From an uncultured Streptococcus sp. (GTDB taxonomy: Bacteria; Bacillota; Bacilli; Lactobacillales; Streptococcaceae), in assembly GCF_943912555.1 (NCBI RefSeq), contig NZ_CALTUR010000015.1, positions 1 to 21,234 on the forward strand: 21,234 bases of DNA. Reading direction: 5' to 3'. The notes below the pieces were generated by a model that was not told the origin of the DNA, did no database searches, and was given only the letters and a program-made list of their open reading frames with translations. The position numbers and the translations under genes were made by a program. Shown in pieces: positions 1 to 8,083 of the stretch. Within the stretch, counting starts at the first letter, position 1. The number at the start of each line of letters is the position of its first letter.

Positions 1-147
1 CTCTAAATCTGACCATGTTTTGTAAAAACTCTCATTACTAGAATTGTTATCATTTTCCTGCGCATAAACTACTTGATTGGCAAAAGTTGGGACTAGTAAA
101 GTCGACAGTCCTAAAGCTACTAAAGCACGTTTCATTTCTTTTTTCAT
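1..147 (-). CDS. Partial secreted protein, N-terminal 49 residues only
   Basis: Only the first 49 codons are in the window; the frame stays open to the edge. The start is the ATG at 147, preceded by AGGAG at a good distance, and it lies 17 nt after the DUF711 stop, so the two are probably co-transcribed. Residues 1-30 form a clear signal peptide: a basic n-region (KKEMKR), a hydrophobic core (ALVALGLSTLLVP) and a likely signal-peptidase I site after VYA (residue 29). The mature protein begins with an acidic, Asn/Ser-rich stretch. From memory, the gene here in S. pneumoniae is annotated as a phosphoglycerate-mutase/histidine-phosphatase family protein, but none of that domain is visible, so the function is unproven. 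Confidence 0.85.
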   Translation of the reverse strand, partial: MKKEMKRALVALGLSTLLVPTFANQVVYAQENDNNSSNESFYKTWSDLE

Positions 148-164
148 CAATTTCTCCTATTTTC

Positions 165-1502
165 TTAATTTTTAAAACTATGAATTGGTGCTGGGATTTG
201 TCCTCCACGAGAGATGAAATCAACAGACGAAGCCCCATTGACCTTCATAACGGGTGCAGTACCTAATAGACCACCAAACTCAATCATGTCTCCTTCTTTT
301 CCTTTAGGAATGATACGAACAGCTGTTGTTTTCATATTAATGACACCAATTGCAGCTTCATCTGCAATCATAGCCGCAATGGTTTCAGCAGGTGTATCCT
401 CCGGAATGGCAATCATATCCAAACCAACTGAACAGATAGCCGTCATAGCTTCTAGTTTTTCCAAATTAAGAGAACCATTTTGCACTGCAGCAATCATCCC
501 CTCATCCTCAGAAACAGGGATAAAGGCACCAGACAAACCTCCAACTTGGTTGCAGGCCATCACTCCACCCTTCTTAACTTGGTCGTTCAAGAGAGCCAAG
601 GCAGCCGTCGTTCCATGCGTTCCAACTGTCTCTAGCCCCATTTCCTCAAGGACACGTGCTACAGAATCTCCAACAGCAGGTGTTGGTGCCAAACTCAAGT
701 CTACAATACCAAACTCCACACCCAGTCTCTCACTGGCCATCTGACCAACCAATTGACCGATACGAGTAATCTTGAAGGCAGTCTTCTTGACCGTTTCGGC
801 TACTACATCAAAGCTCTGTCCACGAACTTTTTCCAAGGCACGTTTCACCACACCAGGACCGGAAACTCCGACATTGATGATAACATCTGCCTCCCCAACA
901 CCATGGAAGGCACCCGCCATAAATGGATTGTCCTCAACAGCATTAGCGAATACAACCAACTTAGCTGCCCCCATATCAGATAGAGTTGCCGTTTCCTTGA
1001 TAACTCGTCCCATATCTGCGACAGCCGTCATATTGATACCAGACTTGGTTGAGCCGATATTGACTGACGAGCAGACCTTGTCTGTTTCAGCCAAAGCGCG
1101 AGGAATAGAATTGATAAGAATCTCATCTCCCTTTTGATACCCCTTCTGTACCAAGGCAGAAAAACCACCGATAAAGTCCACTCCAATCTCTTTCGCAGCC
1201 TTATCAAGCGTTTTTGCCAGAACCACGTAGTCCGTTGCATCTGTCGCTGCCCCAATCAGAGAAATAGGAGTCACCGATACACGCTTATTAACGATAGGAA
1301 TCCCCAACTCAGCCGCAATTTCATCGCCAACAGCCACTAAATTAGCTGCCTTGGTCGTAATCTTTTGATAAATTTTCTCCGCAGCACGATTGATATCCGG
1401 ATCGATACAGTCCAAAAGAGAAATCCCCATGGTAATGGTTCTGATATCGAAGTTTTGTTCCTCAATCATGGCGATGGTTTCAGTAACTTGTCTAATATCC
1501 AT
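165..1502 (-). CDS. DUF711 / UPF0210 (PFL family) protein
   Basis: A 445-residue protein of the widespread DUF711 family, whose biochemical function is unknown to me. The family is assigned to the pyruvate formate-lyase-like fold. The sequence shows the family signatures [17 protein letters not shown] (residues 142-158) and a Gly-rich C-terminal part ([11 protein letters not shown], 409-419). Cysteines are C32, C144, C317 and C357. I see no glycyl-radical motif like that of NrdD. The start is the ATG at 1502: AGGAGG lies 5 nt upstream, whereas the in-frame GTG at 1508 abuts the same AGGAGG and is too close. That ribosome site overlaps the TAG stop of the ACT-domain gene, so the two are translationally linked. 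It is complete, cytosolic and has no membrane segment. Confidence 0.93.
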   Translation of the reverse strand: MDIRQVTETIAMIEEQNFDIRTITMGISLLDCIDPDINRAAEKIYQKITTKAANLVAVGDEIAAELGIPIVNKRVSVTPISLIGAATDATDYVVLAKTLDKAAKEIGVDFIGGFSALVQKGYQKGDEILINSIPRALAETDKVCSSVNIGSTKSGINMTAVADMGRVIKETATLSDMGAAKLVVFANAVEDNPFMAGAFHGVGEADVIINVGVSGPGVVKRALEKVRGQSFDVVAETVKKTAFKITRIGQLVGQMASERLGVEFGIVDLSLAPTPAVGDSVARVLEEMGLETVGTHGTTAALALLNDQVKKGGVMACNQVGGLSGAFIPVSEDEGMIAAVQNGSLNLEKLEAMTAICSVGLDMIAIPEDTPAETIAAMIADEAAIGVINMKTTAVRIIPKGKEGDMIEFGGLLGTAPVMKVNGASSVDFISRGGQIPAPIHSFKN

Positions 1503-1511
1503 GTGCACCTC

Positions 1512-1778
1512 CTAGATATTATACATAGCTTCGAAAATCGCTGCACTTTGAATATTAATTTTCACATTCAAAGTTTGCCCAAAGACTTCAAACTCATTAC
1601 GAAGATAGGTAAAATCTTGCTTTTCATCACTAGAGACAACAGCCATCATCGTGAAATATTCATCCAAGACAGTTTGAGAGATATCATCAATATTCAAACC
1701 CAATTCTGCAATTTTACCAGAAACTCCCGCAACAATTCCAGATTTATCTTTACCAACAACAGTTATAATCGCTTTCAT
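1512..1778 (-). CDS. ACT domain protein (small, GcvR-like)
   Basis: An 88-residue protein that is essentially one ACT domain. The N-terminal pattern KAIITVVGKDKSGIVAGVS is the typical beta strand plus GIVA helix cap, followed by LGLNIDDISQTV, which usually lines the ligand site at an ACT dimer interface. ACT domains bind amino acids or other small ligands and act as regulatory modules; here there is no attached enzyme. The start is the ATG at 1778 with GGAG 7 nt upstream; the upstream in-frame extension lies in the promoter. It is the first gene of a transcript with the DUF711 gene and probably regulates or senses for it, which is inference from the fixed pairing. The ligand is unknown. Confidence 0.92.
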   Translation of the reverse strand: MKAIITVVGKDKSGIVAGVSGKIAELGLNIDDISQTVLDEYFTMMAVVSSDEKQDFTYLRNEFEVFGQTLNVKINIQSAAIFEAMYNI

Positions 1779-1840
1779 AAGCAAACTCCAATTCTTTTTA
1801 AAATAGGAAACCTGAACATTAAACAGATTTCGTCTTAAAT

Positions 1841-1871
1841 AGTATAGCATAATTCTAACTAAAATACTCAA
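1841..1871 (-). promoter_or_regulatory. Promoter of the ACT-DUF711 unit
   Basis: Reading the minus strand, there is an extended -10 TGCTATACT (1849-1841) about 63 nt upstream of the ACT gene start. A weak -35 (TTGAGT, 1871-1866) sits 19 nt away; the TG extension may compensate for it. It lies directly after the terminator of the ribosomal operon, so the unit has its own start. Confidence 0.65.
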
Positions 1872-1925
1872 AAACGCCTGCTTACGAAGTTGTTCTTAAG
1901 CAAAAAACAATTTCGTAAACAAGCG
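1869..1925 (-). terminator. Intrinsic terminator of the S10-spc-alpha operon
   Basis: On the minus strand an imperfect hairpin has arms 1925-1906 and 1894-1875. The two arms share CGC, TG, TTACGAA and TTGTT as paired blocks with small mismatches. It is followed at once by TTTTTG (1874-1869). The position, after rplQ and its 3' element and just before the next promoter, fits an operon end. Confidence 0.82.
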
Positions 1926-2040
1926 TCTACTATCCCAACTTATGATGAGTGTTCCCGCTAGGACCAAAATCCTAGCGGTAGACCAGAGCTAGACTAAGAG
2001 CACAAGACTCCATCATCATAACACTCAACAAAATTGATGA
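1925..2040 (-). ncRNA. L17 downstream element (L17DE) candidate
   Basis: The stretch between the rplQ stop and the terminator is structured. A perfect 9-bp hairpin has arms CCGCTAGGA (1978-1970) and TCCTAGCGG (1963-1955). A GAGTGTT (2026-2020) can pair with AACACTC (1953-1947) to close it. GTCTAC (1983-1978) can also pair with GTAGAC (1930-1925), which would compete with part of the first fold. An RNA motif called the L17 downstream element has been described immediately 3' of rplQ in lactic acid bacteria and Listeria; position and structure agree with it. I could not run the covariance model. Its function is not known to me. Confidence 0.72.
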
Positions 2041-2042
2041 TT

Positions 2043-2429
2043 TTATACTAATTCGATGATCGCCATTGGCGCTGCATCACCACGACGTGGTTCAGTTTTA
2101 AGGATACGAGTGTATCCACCGTTACGTTCAGCATAACGAGGTGCAATTTCTGAGAACAATTTTTGAAGTGCTGTAGTAGAAGTGTACTTATCAGTTGCTT
2201 CATCATAGTTTTCAGATGCGATTTCATTACGTACGAAAGCAGCTGCTTGACGACGTGCATGCAAATCACCACGTTTACCTAGAGTAATCATTTTTTCAAC
2301 AGTTTTACGGATTTCTTTAGCACGAGCTTCAGTTGTCACAATTGATTCGTTGATCAAAAGGTCAGTTGTCAAATCGCGAAGCATTGCTTTACGTTGTGAG
2401 CTAGTGCGTCCTAGTTTACGGTAAGCCAT
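2043..2429 (-). CDS. rplQ: 50S ribosomal protein L17
   Basis: A 128-residue L17, beginning [20 protein letters not shown], the conserved N-terminus in which the Arg/Ser-rich segment meets 23S rRNA. L17 sits near the polypeptide exit on the large subunit. The length is usual for Firmicutes. It is the last gene of the alpha operon, 11 nt after rpoA, with a GGAGG site before the ATG. It is followed by the L17 downstream RNA element and the operon terminator. No oddity is seen. Confidence 0.98.
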   Translation of the reverse strand: MAYRKLGRTSSQRKAMLRDLTTDLLINESIVTTEARAKEIRKTVEKMITLGKRGDLHARRQAAAFVRNEIASENYDEATDKYTSTTALQKLFSEIAPRYAERNGGYTRILKTEPRRGDAAPMAIIELV

Positions 2430-2440
2430 GTATTCCTCCT

Positions 2441-3376
2441 TTATTTATCTTTTAATCCAAGACCCAAATCAATGAGTTTGAGTTTCACTTCTTCCAAACT
2501 CTTGCGTCCAAGATTTCGTACTTTCATCATCTCTGCTTCAGATTTTTCTGTTAAATCATGCACAGTATTGATACCGGCACGTTTCAAACAGTTGTATGAA
2601 CGCACAGACAAGTCCAGTTCCTCAATCGTACGATCCAAAATACGGTCGTCAGATTCAGTGTCAGCTTCTTTCATCACTTCAGTTGACTTAGCAATCTCAG
2701 TAAGATTTGTAAACAAATCAAGATGTTCTGTCAAAATACGTGCTGAAAGCCCTAAAGCATCTTCTGGAATAATTGTTCCATTTGTCAAGATTTCAAGGGT
2801 TAATTTGTCAAATCCATCATTGCTACCTACACGAGCAGGTTCCACTTGATAGTTGACTTTTGTAACTGGTGTATAAATAGAATCTACAGCAAGTGTTCCA
2901 ACTGGTGCATTATCCTTTTTATTTTCATCTGCAGGTACATATCCACGACCACTGTTAACAGTCATAGTCGCTTTTAGAGAAGAACCTTCACCGATTGTAA
3001 AGAGATAATGATCTGGATTTACAATTTCAATATCGCTATCTGTCAAAATGTCACCAGCTGTTACTTCAGCAGGACCTTCAACATCTAGTTCGATGATTTT
3101 TTCGTCTTCAACGTACGATTTCACTGCAATTCCTTTAATGTTCAGAATGATTTGCATCACGTCTTCACGAACACCTGGAACTGTGTCAAACTCATGTAAC
3201 ACACCATCAATGTTGATAGATGTCACAGCTGCTCCTGGTAGAGAAGCTAGAAGTACACGACGAAGAGAGTTACCAAGAGTTGTACCGTAGCCACGTTCAA
3301 GTGGTTCGATTACAAACTTGCCATAATCTTTATTTTCATCAATTTTTGTTATATTTGGTTTTTCAAACTCGATCAT
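2441..3376 (-). CDS. rpoA: RNA polymerase alpha subunit
   Basis: A 311-residue alpha subunit. The N-terminal domain (about 1-230) dimerises and nucleates core polymerase assembly; it contains [20 protein letters not shown] near residue 22. An acidic linker follows (about 232-250). The C-terminal domain (about 250-311) has the DNA- and activator-contacting segment [12 protein letters not shown] and the helix-hairpin-helix [13 protein letters not shown]. It lies 42 nt after rpsK and 11 nt before rplQ. Placing rpoA inside the ribosomal transcript couples polymerase and ribosome supply. The start is the ATG at 3376. Confidence 0.99.
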
Positions 3377-3418
3377 TTAGTTACTCCCTCTTAAACGAAA
3401 AGCAGTGTAATGCGATGA

Positions 3419-3802
3419 TTATACACGGCGACGTTTTGGAGGACGAGCACCATTGTGTGGCACTGGAGTCACATCACGAATTGCTGTTACTTCAAGACCA
3501 GCGGCAGCAAGCGCACGAATAGCTGACTCACGACCAGAACCTGGACCTTTTACAGTAACTTCAACTGATTTAAGACCGTGTTCTTGTGCAGATTTAGCAG
3601 CAGCTTCAGAAGCCATTTGAGCAGCGAATGGTGTAGATTTACGAGAACCTTTAAAACCAAGAGCACCAGCTGATGACCAAGCAATTGCATTACCATGCAC
3701 ATCAGTAATCATAACAATAGTGTTATTAAATGTAGCGTGAATATGAGCAATACCAGATTCGATATTCTTTTTCACACGACGTTTACGTGTTGGTTTAGCC
3801 AA
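3419..3802 (-). CDS. rpsK: 30S ribosomal protein S11 (TTG start)
   Basis: A 127-residue S11 of the 30S platform, contacting the mRNA near the E site and Shine-Dalgarno helix. The conserved core [18 protein letters not shown] and the C-terminal [11 protein letters not shown] are present. The start codon is TTG (3802-3800), giving [17 protein letters not shown] lies 8 nt upstream. No ATG with a ribosome site gives the full conserved N-terminus, so the TTG is well supported. It is 17 nt after rpsM. The weak start codon may help set its translation level, which is inference. Confidence 0.98.
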
Positions 3803-3819
3803 GACTTTTACCTCCTATA

Positions 3820-4185
3820 TTATTTTTTCTTACCAGCGATCGCAACAGCTTTACCTTTACGAGTGCGAGCGTTGTTTTTAGTGTTTTGTCCACGGACAGG
3901 AAGTCCACGACGGTGACGGATACCACGGTATGAACCGATTTCCATCAAACGTTTGATGTTCAAGTTTACTTCACGACGAAGGTCACCTTCAACTTTGATT
4001 GCATCCACTTCACGACGGATAGCATCTTCTTGATCTGATGTGAGATCACGTACACGAACATCTTCTGAGATTCCAGCAGCAGCCAAAATTTTCTTAGATG
4101 TTGCAAGTCCGATACCATAAACATAAGTCAATGAGATTACTACGCGTTTGTCATTTGGAATGTCAACTCCAGCAATACGAGCCAT
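3820..4185 (-). CDS. rpsM: 30S ribosomal protein S13
   Basis: A 121-residue S13 of the 30S head, bridging to L5 in the 50S and contacting P-site tRNA through its basic tail. It begins [20 protein letters not shown] and carries the helix-two-turn-helix region with [12 protein letters not shown]. The C-terminus contains [17 protein letters not shown] followed by a Lys/Arg-rich tail. It lies 17 nt from both rpmJ and rpsK, each with its own ribosome site. Confidence 0.99.
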
Positions 4186-4202
4186 GTTTTCTCCTTTCTA
4201 TC

Positions 4203-4319
4203 TTATCCTTGACGTTGTTTGTGTTTTGGATTTGCTGGGCAAATTACCATAACACGACCATTACGACGAATAACTTTACAGTATTCGCAAATTGGTTTGA
4301 CCGATGGTCTTACTTTCAT
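4203..4319 (-). CDS. rpmJ: 50S ribosomal protein L36 (zinc type)
   Basis: A 38-residue protein read directly from the minus strand: starts [15 protein letters not shown] and ends NPKHKQRQG, with a TAA at 4205-4203. The zinc ribbon ligands C11, C14, C27 and H33 are all present, so this is the zinc-binding C+ form. L36 binds 23S rRNA at the base of the L7/L12 stalk region. GGAGG precedes the ATG. It lies between infA (24 nt) and rpsM (17 nt), its conserved place in Firmicutes. Confidence 0.97.
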
Positions 4320-4343
4320 TTCTTATCCCTCCAAGTTTTTCGA

Positions 4344-4562
4344 TTATTTAAAGCGGTAAGTGATACGCCCACGTGTCAAGTCATATGGACTCATTTCGAC
4401 AGTAACACGATCTCCCGCTAAAATACGAATATAGTTTTTACGAATTTTACCAGAAACTGTTGCTAAAATCTGATGTCCATTTTCAAGTTCAACCGTAAAC
4501 ATTGCATTCGGCATTGTATCAACTACTTTGCCTTCAACTTCAATCACATCGTCTTTTGCCAC
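4344..4562 (-). CDS. infA: Translation initiation factor IF-1 (GTG start)
   Basis: A 72-residue IF-1, a single S1-like OB fold that occupies the 30S A site during initiation. It starts [20 protein letters not shown] and ends [12 protein letters not shown]. The start is the GTG at 4562, with GGAGGTG 7 nt upstream; the longer in-frame reading to 4616 lies in the leader and has no family support. A separate promoter lies about 75-100 nt upstream, so the alpha segment can be transcribed independently of the long operon. Usually map lies between adk and infA in bacilli; here it is missing. Confidence 0.98.
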   Translation of the reverse strand: MAKDDVIEVEGKVVDTMPNAMFTVELENGHQILATVSGKIRKNYIRILAGDRVTVEMSPYDLTRGRITYRFK

Positions 4563-4630
4563 GCAAAAGCACCTCCATAAATTTCGATTCGATGCCTCTA
4601 GACACAGAGACAACAATTATAAGTCAGACT
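4563..4630 (-). promoter_or_regulatory. infA 5' leader
   Basis: About 68 nt of transcript lie between the promoter and the GTG of infA. It contains a small hairpin CTCT-GTGTCT-AGAG (4610-4597) upstream of the GGAGG. It is short and I see no stronger fold. Confidence 0.4.
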
Positions 4631-4635
4631 ATTTC

Positions 4636-4664
4636 AGTATAACATTTGTAGCGGATTTTTGCAA
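4636..4664 (-). promoter_or_regulatory. Internal promoter before infA
   Basis: Minus-strand -35 TTGCAA (4664-4659), a 17-nt spacer and extended -10 TGTTATACT (4644-4636). It lies between the adk stop and infA. The design is nearly the same as that of the rpsJ promoter. A hairpin with arms GCGTTTTT and AAAAA-TC-CGC (4677-4651) spans the -35 and could weaken read-through from adk. Confidence 0.8.
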
Positions 4665-4678
4665 GTGTGAAAAACGCT

Positions 4679-5317
4679 TTATTTCAAATTTGTTAATACT
4701 TTTTCGATATCTGAGAAGACATCATTGATATCTTGATTACCTTCGATGTCATGAACCAAACCTTTGGCACGGTAGTGAGCAATGATTGGTTCCCCTTGAG
4801 CAATATTAACATCCAAACGACGCTTTACTGTCTCAGGTTTATCATCTTCACGTTGATAGTAATCTTCTTCTTTATAGTCAACTGGTGGGTTAAAGACCTT
4901 GTGGAAAGTTTCTCCAGTTACGCGGTGGATGATACGACCACTCAAACGTTCCAAGAGGCTGTCTGGATTCACTTCGATGTTGATAACACCTTCTAGTTCG
5001 ATGCCAAGTTCAGCCAATGTTTTGTCCAAGGCATGAGCTTGTTCAATTGTACGTGGGTAACCATCCAACAAGAATCCTGTTTCTTTAATATCATCTTGTG
5101 AGAGACGTTCTTTTACGATTCCATTTGTAACTTCGTCAGGAACCAATTCACCCTTGTCAATGTATGACTTAGCAAGAACACCCATTTCAGTTTGATTTGC
5201 CATTGCAGCGCGGAACATATCACCTGTTGAGATATGTGCAACATGGAATTGTTCTACGATTTTTGCTGCTTGAGTTCCCTTACCTGCACCAGGTAAGCCC
5301 ATAATCAAAAGATTCAT
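4679..5317 (-). CDS. adk: Adenylate kinase
   Basis: A 212-residue adenylate kinase (ATP + AMP to 2 ADP), cytosolic. The P-loop is [10 protein letters not shown] (residues 7-16), the AMP-binding part contains [11 protein letters not shown], and GYPRTIEQA is the conserved loop after it. The LID region (about 125-165) contains [19 protein letters not shown] and has no cysteines, so unlike the Bacillus enzyme it cannot bind a structural zinc. It sits between secY and infA, as in most Firmicutes, 150 nt after secY, a gap filled with hairpins. Confidence 0.98.
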
Positions 5318-5467
5318 GATTTGATCTCCTTATTTTATTTTTAAATAGAAGTAAAAAGTCTTTTCACCCCTATTTAAAAACAAAATAGAAGAGGGGAGAC
5401 CAAACTCTCACAAATGTCAGAGTTTAAACCTCCACTCCCTCAGTATTTACCAATTCAGTAAATACTC
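5318..5467 (-). other. secY-adk gap with hairpins
   Basis: A perfect 9-bp hairpin (arms AGTATTTAC and GTAAATACT, 5466-5442) starts one base after the secY stop. A second, AAACTCT/AGAGTTT (5425-5402), is nested inside GGGAG/CTCCC (5439-5393). There is no U-tract, so they are not ordinary terminators. An AAGGAG site precedes adk. Confidence 0.7.
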
Positions 5468-6778
5468 TTATTCTGTTCTGTCCATGAAACCAACATACTT
5501 ACGTTTCAATAGGTAACCTTCCAATTGTTTGATTCCTTCAATACCTGTAGAGATAATGATCAAAAGACTAGTTCCTCCAAAAGCAACTGCTTCTGAAAGT
5601 CCGAAAACATCCTTTGCTACAATCGGTAAAATGGAAATCACACCAAGGAAGAGGGAACCAACAGTTGCAAGACGACGAAGAAGTTTAGACATATATTCTT
5701 CTGTACCTTTACCAGGACGAACTCCATGGATATAGGCACCGCTCTTTTGTAGGTTCTCTGCCGCTTTTTCAGGATTAATCTGCACAAACGTATAGAAGAA
5801 TGTAAAGAGAATAATCAACAAAGCATACATAGCAATACCTGTTGGTGAAGTTGTTGCCAGCATTTCTTGTGCTGTTCTTACCCAAGCCCAATCATGACCT
5901 GTAGCGCTTAAAAACTGTAGAATAGCTGCTGGCGCCGCAGTAATCGAACTTGCAAAGATAACAGGGATAACTCCAGCAGGGTTTACTTTCAAAGGAAGGT
6001 AAGAGCTAGATGGAGCGCCTTGTGCAACCTTAGTATATTGGATTGGAATTTTGTATTCTGCTTGTTGAACATAAGTTGTAAAGTAAATAATCAACAATAC
6101 AGTAATAATCAAAATGATAACAAAAATAATAGATGAGTTGATACGGTCACTTGGAACGTTCACAAAGTAATCCACATAGATGCCCTGAATCATCTCTGGA
6201 ATTGAGGCAACAATTCCGGCAAAGATAATCATAGAAACACCATTTCCGTATCCCTTATCTGTAATTTGCTCTCCCAACCAAGTCACGATCATGCTACCAG
6301 CTGTTAAGATGATACCAATCATGACAAAGACTTGTGGAGTAAGAGCTGTTTTCAACAATTGAGCTCCAGCCAAAGTATTAAAACCAGCTGTAATCCCGAT
6401 AGATTGCACAAAGGCTAGACCTAAAGCAATATAACGAGTAGCTTGATTCAATTTTCTTCGACCTACTTCCCCTTGTTTACCCCACTCTACAAATTTGGGT
6501 AAAATATCCATTTGCAAGAGTTGGACAACGATAGAGGCCGTAATGTAGGGACTAACACCAAGAGCAAAAACTGAGAAGTTTTTCATGGCATTTCCTGACA
6601 CCAAGCTCAACATGTTTAAGAAGGATAATCCACTTAAAGCATTCAAGCTATTAGCATTCACACCAGGAACTGTAATGCTAGTTCCGATACGAAAGACCAA
6701 AACGATAAAAATTGTAAATAAAATTTTTGATCGAACTTGCTTGACTTTAAGAGCTTCTCTTAATAATTTAAAAAACAT
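5468..6778 (-). CDS. secY: Preprotein translocase subunit SecY
   Basis: A 436-residue SecY, the channel subunit of the SecYEG translocon in the cytoplasmic membrane. Ten hydrophobic segments can be followed, the first at about residues 18-38 (ILFTIFIVLVFRIGTSI). The plug region (about 40-65) follows it, and the cytosolic loops contain the conserved WGKQGEVGRRKLNQATRY and the later GVRPGKGTEEY used by SecA and the ribosome. The C-terminus GYLLKRKYVGFM is typical. It lies 12 nt after rplO. It is the housekeeping SecY; no accessory SecY2 features are seen. Confidence 0.99.
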   Translation of the reverse strand: MFFKLLREALKVKQVRSKILFTIFIVLVFRIGTSITVPGVNANSLNALSGLSFLNMLSLVSGNAMKNFSVFALGVSPYITASIVVQLLQMDILPKFVEWGKQGEVGRRKLNQATRYIALGLAFVQSIGITAGFNTLAGAQLLKTALTPQVFVMIGIILTAGSMIVTWLGEQITDKGYGNGVSMIIFAGIVASIPEMIQGIYVDYFVNVPSDRINSSIIFVIILIITVLLIIYFTTYVQQAEYKIPIQYTKVAQGAPSSSYLPLKVNPAGVIPVIFASSITAAPAAILQFLSATGHDWAWVRTAQEMLATTSPTGIAMYALLIILFTFFYTFVQINPEKAAENLQKSGAYIHGVRPGKGTEEYMSKLLRRLATVGSLFLGVISILPIVAKDVFGLSEAVAFGGTSLLIIISTGIEGIKQLEGYLLKRKYVGFMDRTE

Positions 6779-6790
6779 AGGTCACCTCTC

Positions 6791-7231
6791 TTAGATGACT
6801 TCTACTGAACCACCTTTAGCAGTGATAGCTTCTTCAGCTGATTTAGAGAATTTAGCTGCTTTCACAGTCAATTTCTTAGTCAACTCACCGTTACCAAGAA
6901 TTTTAATACCTGATTTTTCAGCTTTAACAATTCCTGCTTCGATAAGAACAACTGGAGTTACTTCAGCACCATCTTCAAAGACGTTCAATTGGTCAAGGTT
7001 CACAATTGCGTATTCTTTAGCGTTGATGTTAGTGAATCCACGTTTTGGAAGACGACGGAACAATGGAGTTTGTCCACCTTCAAAACCAAGGCGAACTCCG
7101 CCACCGCTACGAGCTTTTTGACCTTTTTGACCACGACCAGATGTTTTACCGTTACCTGATGAAGTACCACGACCAACGCGGTTACGTACTTTACGAGAAC
7201 CTTCTGCAGGTTTCAATTCATGAAGTTTCAT
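6791..7231 (-). CDS. rplO: 50S ribosomal protein L15
   Basis: A 146-residue L15, a late assembly protein of the 50S core. The N-terminal extended Gly/Arg/Lys-rich arm ([14 protein letters not shown] through about residue 60, including [19 protein letters not shown]) threads into 23S rRNA, and the C-terminal globular domain has [16 protein letters not shown]. It starts after a 144-nt hairpin-rich gap behind rpmD with a GAGGAG ribosome site, and is 12 nt before secY, its almost universal neighbour. Confidence 0.99.
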   Translation of the reverse strand: MKLHELKPAEGSRKVRNRVGRGTSSGNGKTSGRGQKGQKARSGGGVRLGFEGGQTPLFRRLPKRGFTNINAKEYAIVNLDQLNVFEDGAEVTPVVLIEAGIVKAEKSGIKILGNGELTKKLTVKAAKFSKSAEEAITAKGGSVEVI

Positions 7232-7375
7232 TTTTATTTTCTCCTCTTTTGTAAAATGCTAGCGCCGATAAGGGAGAAAAGGTTGTCTCCCCCATCAACT
7301 CGCCTATACGACGTCATCATAGATGACTATATCTAGTTTTAGGGGATGGTATACTGCACATCCCCTAAAAATTCA
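7232..7375 (-). other. rpmD-rplO gap with three hairpins
   Basis: Directly after rpmD lies a perfect 12-bp hairpin, arms TTTTAGGGGATG and CATCCCCTAAAA (7370-7337, 10-nt loop). It is followed by GTCATC/GATGAC with a 3-nt loop (7327-7313) and GGGAG/CTCCC (7291-7272). There is no U-tract after the first stem. No ORF is seen here. Confidence 0.75.
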
Positions 7376-7558
7376 TTAGTTTACTTCTTCAACTGTTACT
7401 AAGTGAGATACTGCAGTGATCATACCACGGATAGCAGCGTTATCTTCTTTAATAACAGAACTGTTCAATTTGCCAAGTCCAAGTGCTACAACAGTTTTAC
7501 GTTGTGATGGAATGCGTCCGATTGGAGACTTAGTCAAAGTAATTTTAATTTGAGCCAT
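7376..7558 (-). CDS. rpmD: 50S ribosomal protein L30
   Basis: A 60-residue L30 beginning [20 protein letters not shown], the short bacterial form, which binds 23S/5S rRNA regions of the 50S. The start is the ATG at 7558 with GGGG 5-6 nt upstream; the longer in-frame reading overlaps rpsE and is rejected. It lies 13 nt after rpsE. A strong hairpin follows its stop codon. Confidence 0.97.
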   Translation of the reverse strand: MAQIKITLTKSPIGRIPSQRKTVVALGLGKLNSSVIKEDNAAIRGMITAVSHLVTVEEVN

Positions 7559-7571
7559 TTTATCCCCTTTC

Positions 7572-8066
7572 TTATGCCAAATCAGAAACTGAAATACCAC
7601 GAAGGGCAGCAACTTCTTCAGCGCGTTTCAATTGTTTCAAACCTTCAACAGTTGCACGAACAATGTTGATTGGAGTGTTAGAACCAAGTGATTTAGATGT
7701 AATATCTGCCACACCTGCCAATTCCACAACGGCACGAACTGCACCACCAGCGGCAACTCCAGAACCTTCTACAGCAGGTTTCAACAATACTTTAGCTCCA
7801 CCGAATTCTGAAAGAACTTCGTGTGGGATTGTTGTTCCAACCATAGGAACTTCGATCAAGTTTTTCTTAGCATCATCTACTGCTTTACGGATTGCTTCTG
7901 GAACTTCTTGAGCTTTACCAGTACCAAATCCTACGCGACCGTTGTGGTCACCAACAACAACAAGAGCTGCGAAACGAAGACGACGTCCACCTTTAACAAC
8001 TTTTGTAACACGGTTGACAGCAACTACGCGTTCTTCTAATTCAACTGCATTGTCTTTAAATGCCAT
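7572..8066 (-). CDS. rpsE: 30S ribosomal protein S5
   Basis: A 164-residue S5 of the 30S body, near the mRNA entry pore and part of the decoding-fidelity and spectinomycin site. The N-terminal domain carries [16 protein letters not shown], whose KGG loop is the classic spectinomycin-resistance position and looks wild type. The C-terminal domain includes [18 protein letters not shown] and [10 protein letters not shown]. It is 17 nt after rplR and 13 nt before rpmD. Confidence 0.99.
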   Translation of the reverse strand: MAFKDNAVELEERVVAVNRVTKVVKGGRRLRFAALVVVGDHNGRVGFGTGKAQEVPEAIRKAVDDAKKNLIEVPMVGTTIPHEVLSEFGGAKVLLKPAVEGSGVAAGGAVRAVVELAGVADITSKSLGSNTPINIVRATVEGLKQLKRAEEVAALRGISVSDLA

Positions 8067-8083
8067 TTTCTAGTGTCCTCCTA

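Noticed and set aside
214..744. 176-codon plus-strand open frame opposite the DUF711 gene
   Set aside because: Lies wholly antisense to a clear family protein, has no ribosome site and a low-complexity composition typical of a shadow frame.
1779..1871. N-terminal extension of the ACT protein to 119 residues
   Set aside because: The extension covers the -10 of the promoter and lacks a ribosome site; the ACT family begins at the ATG at 1778.
4563..4616. Longer infA reading frame (90 residues)
   Set aside because: IF-1 is 72 residues and the GTG at 4562 has an ideal GGAGG; the extension matches nothing in the family.
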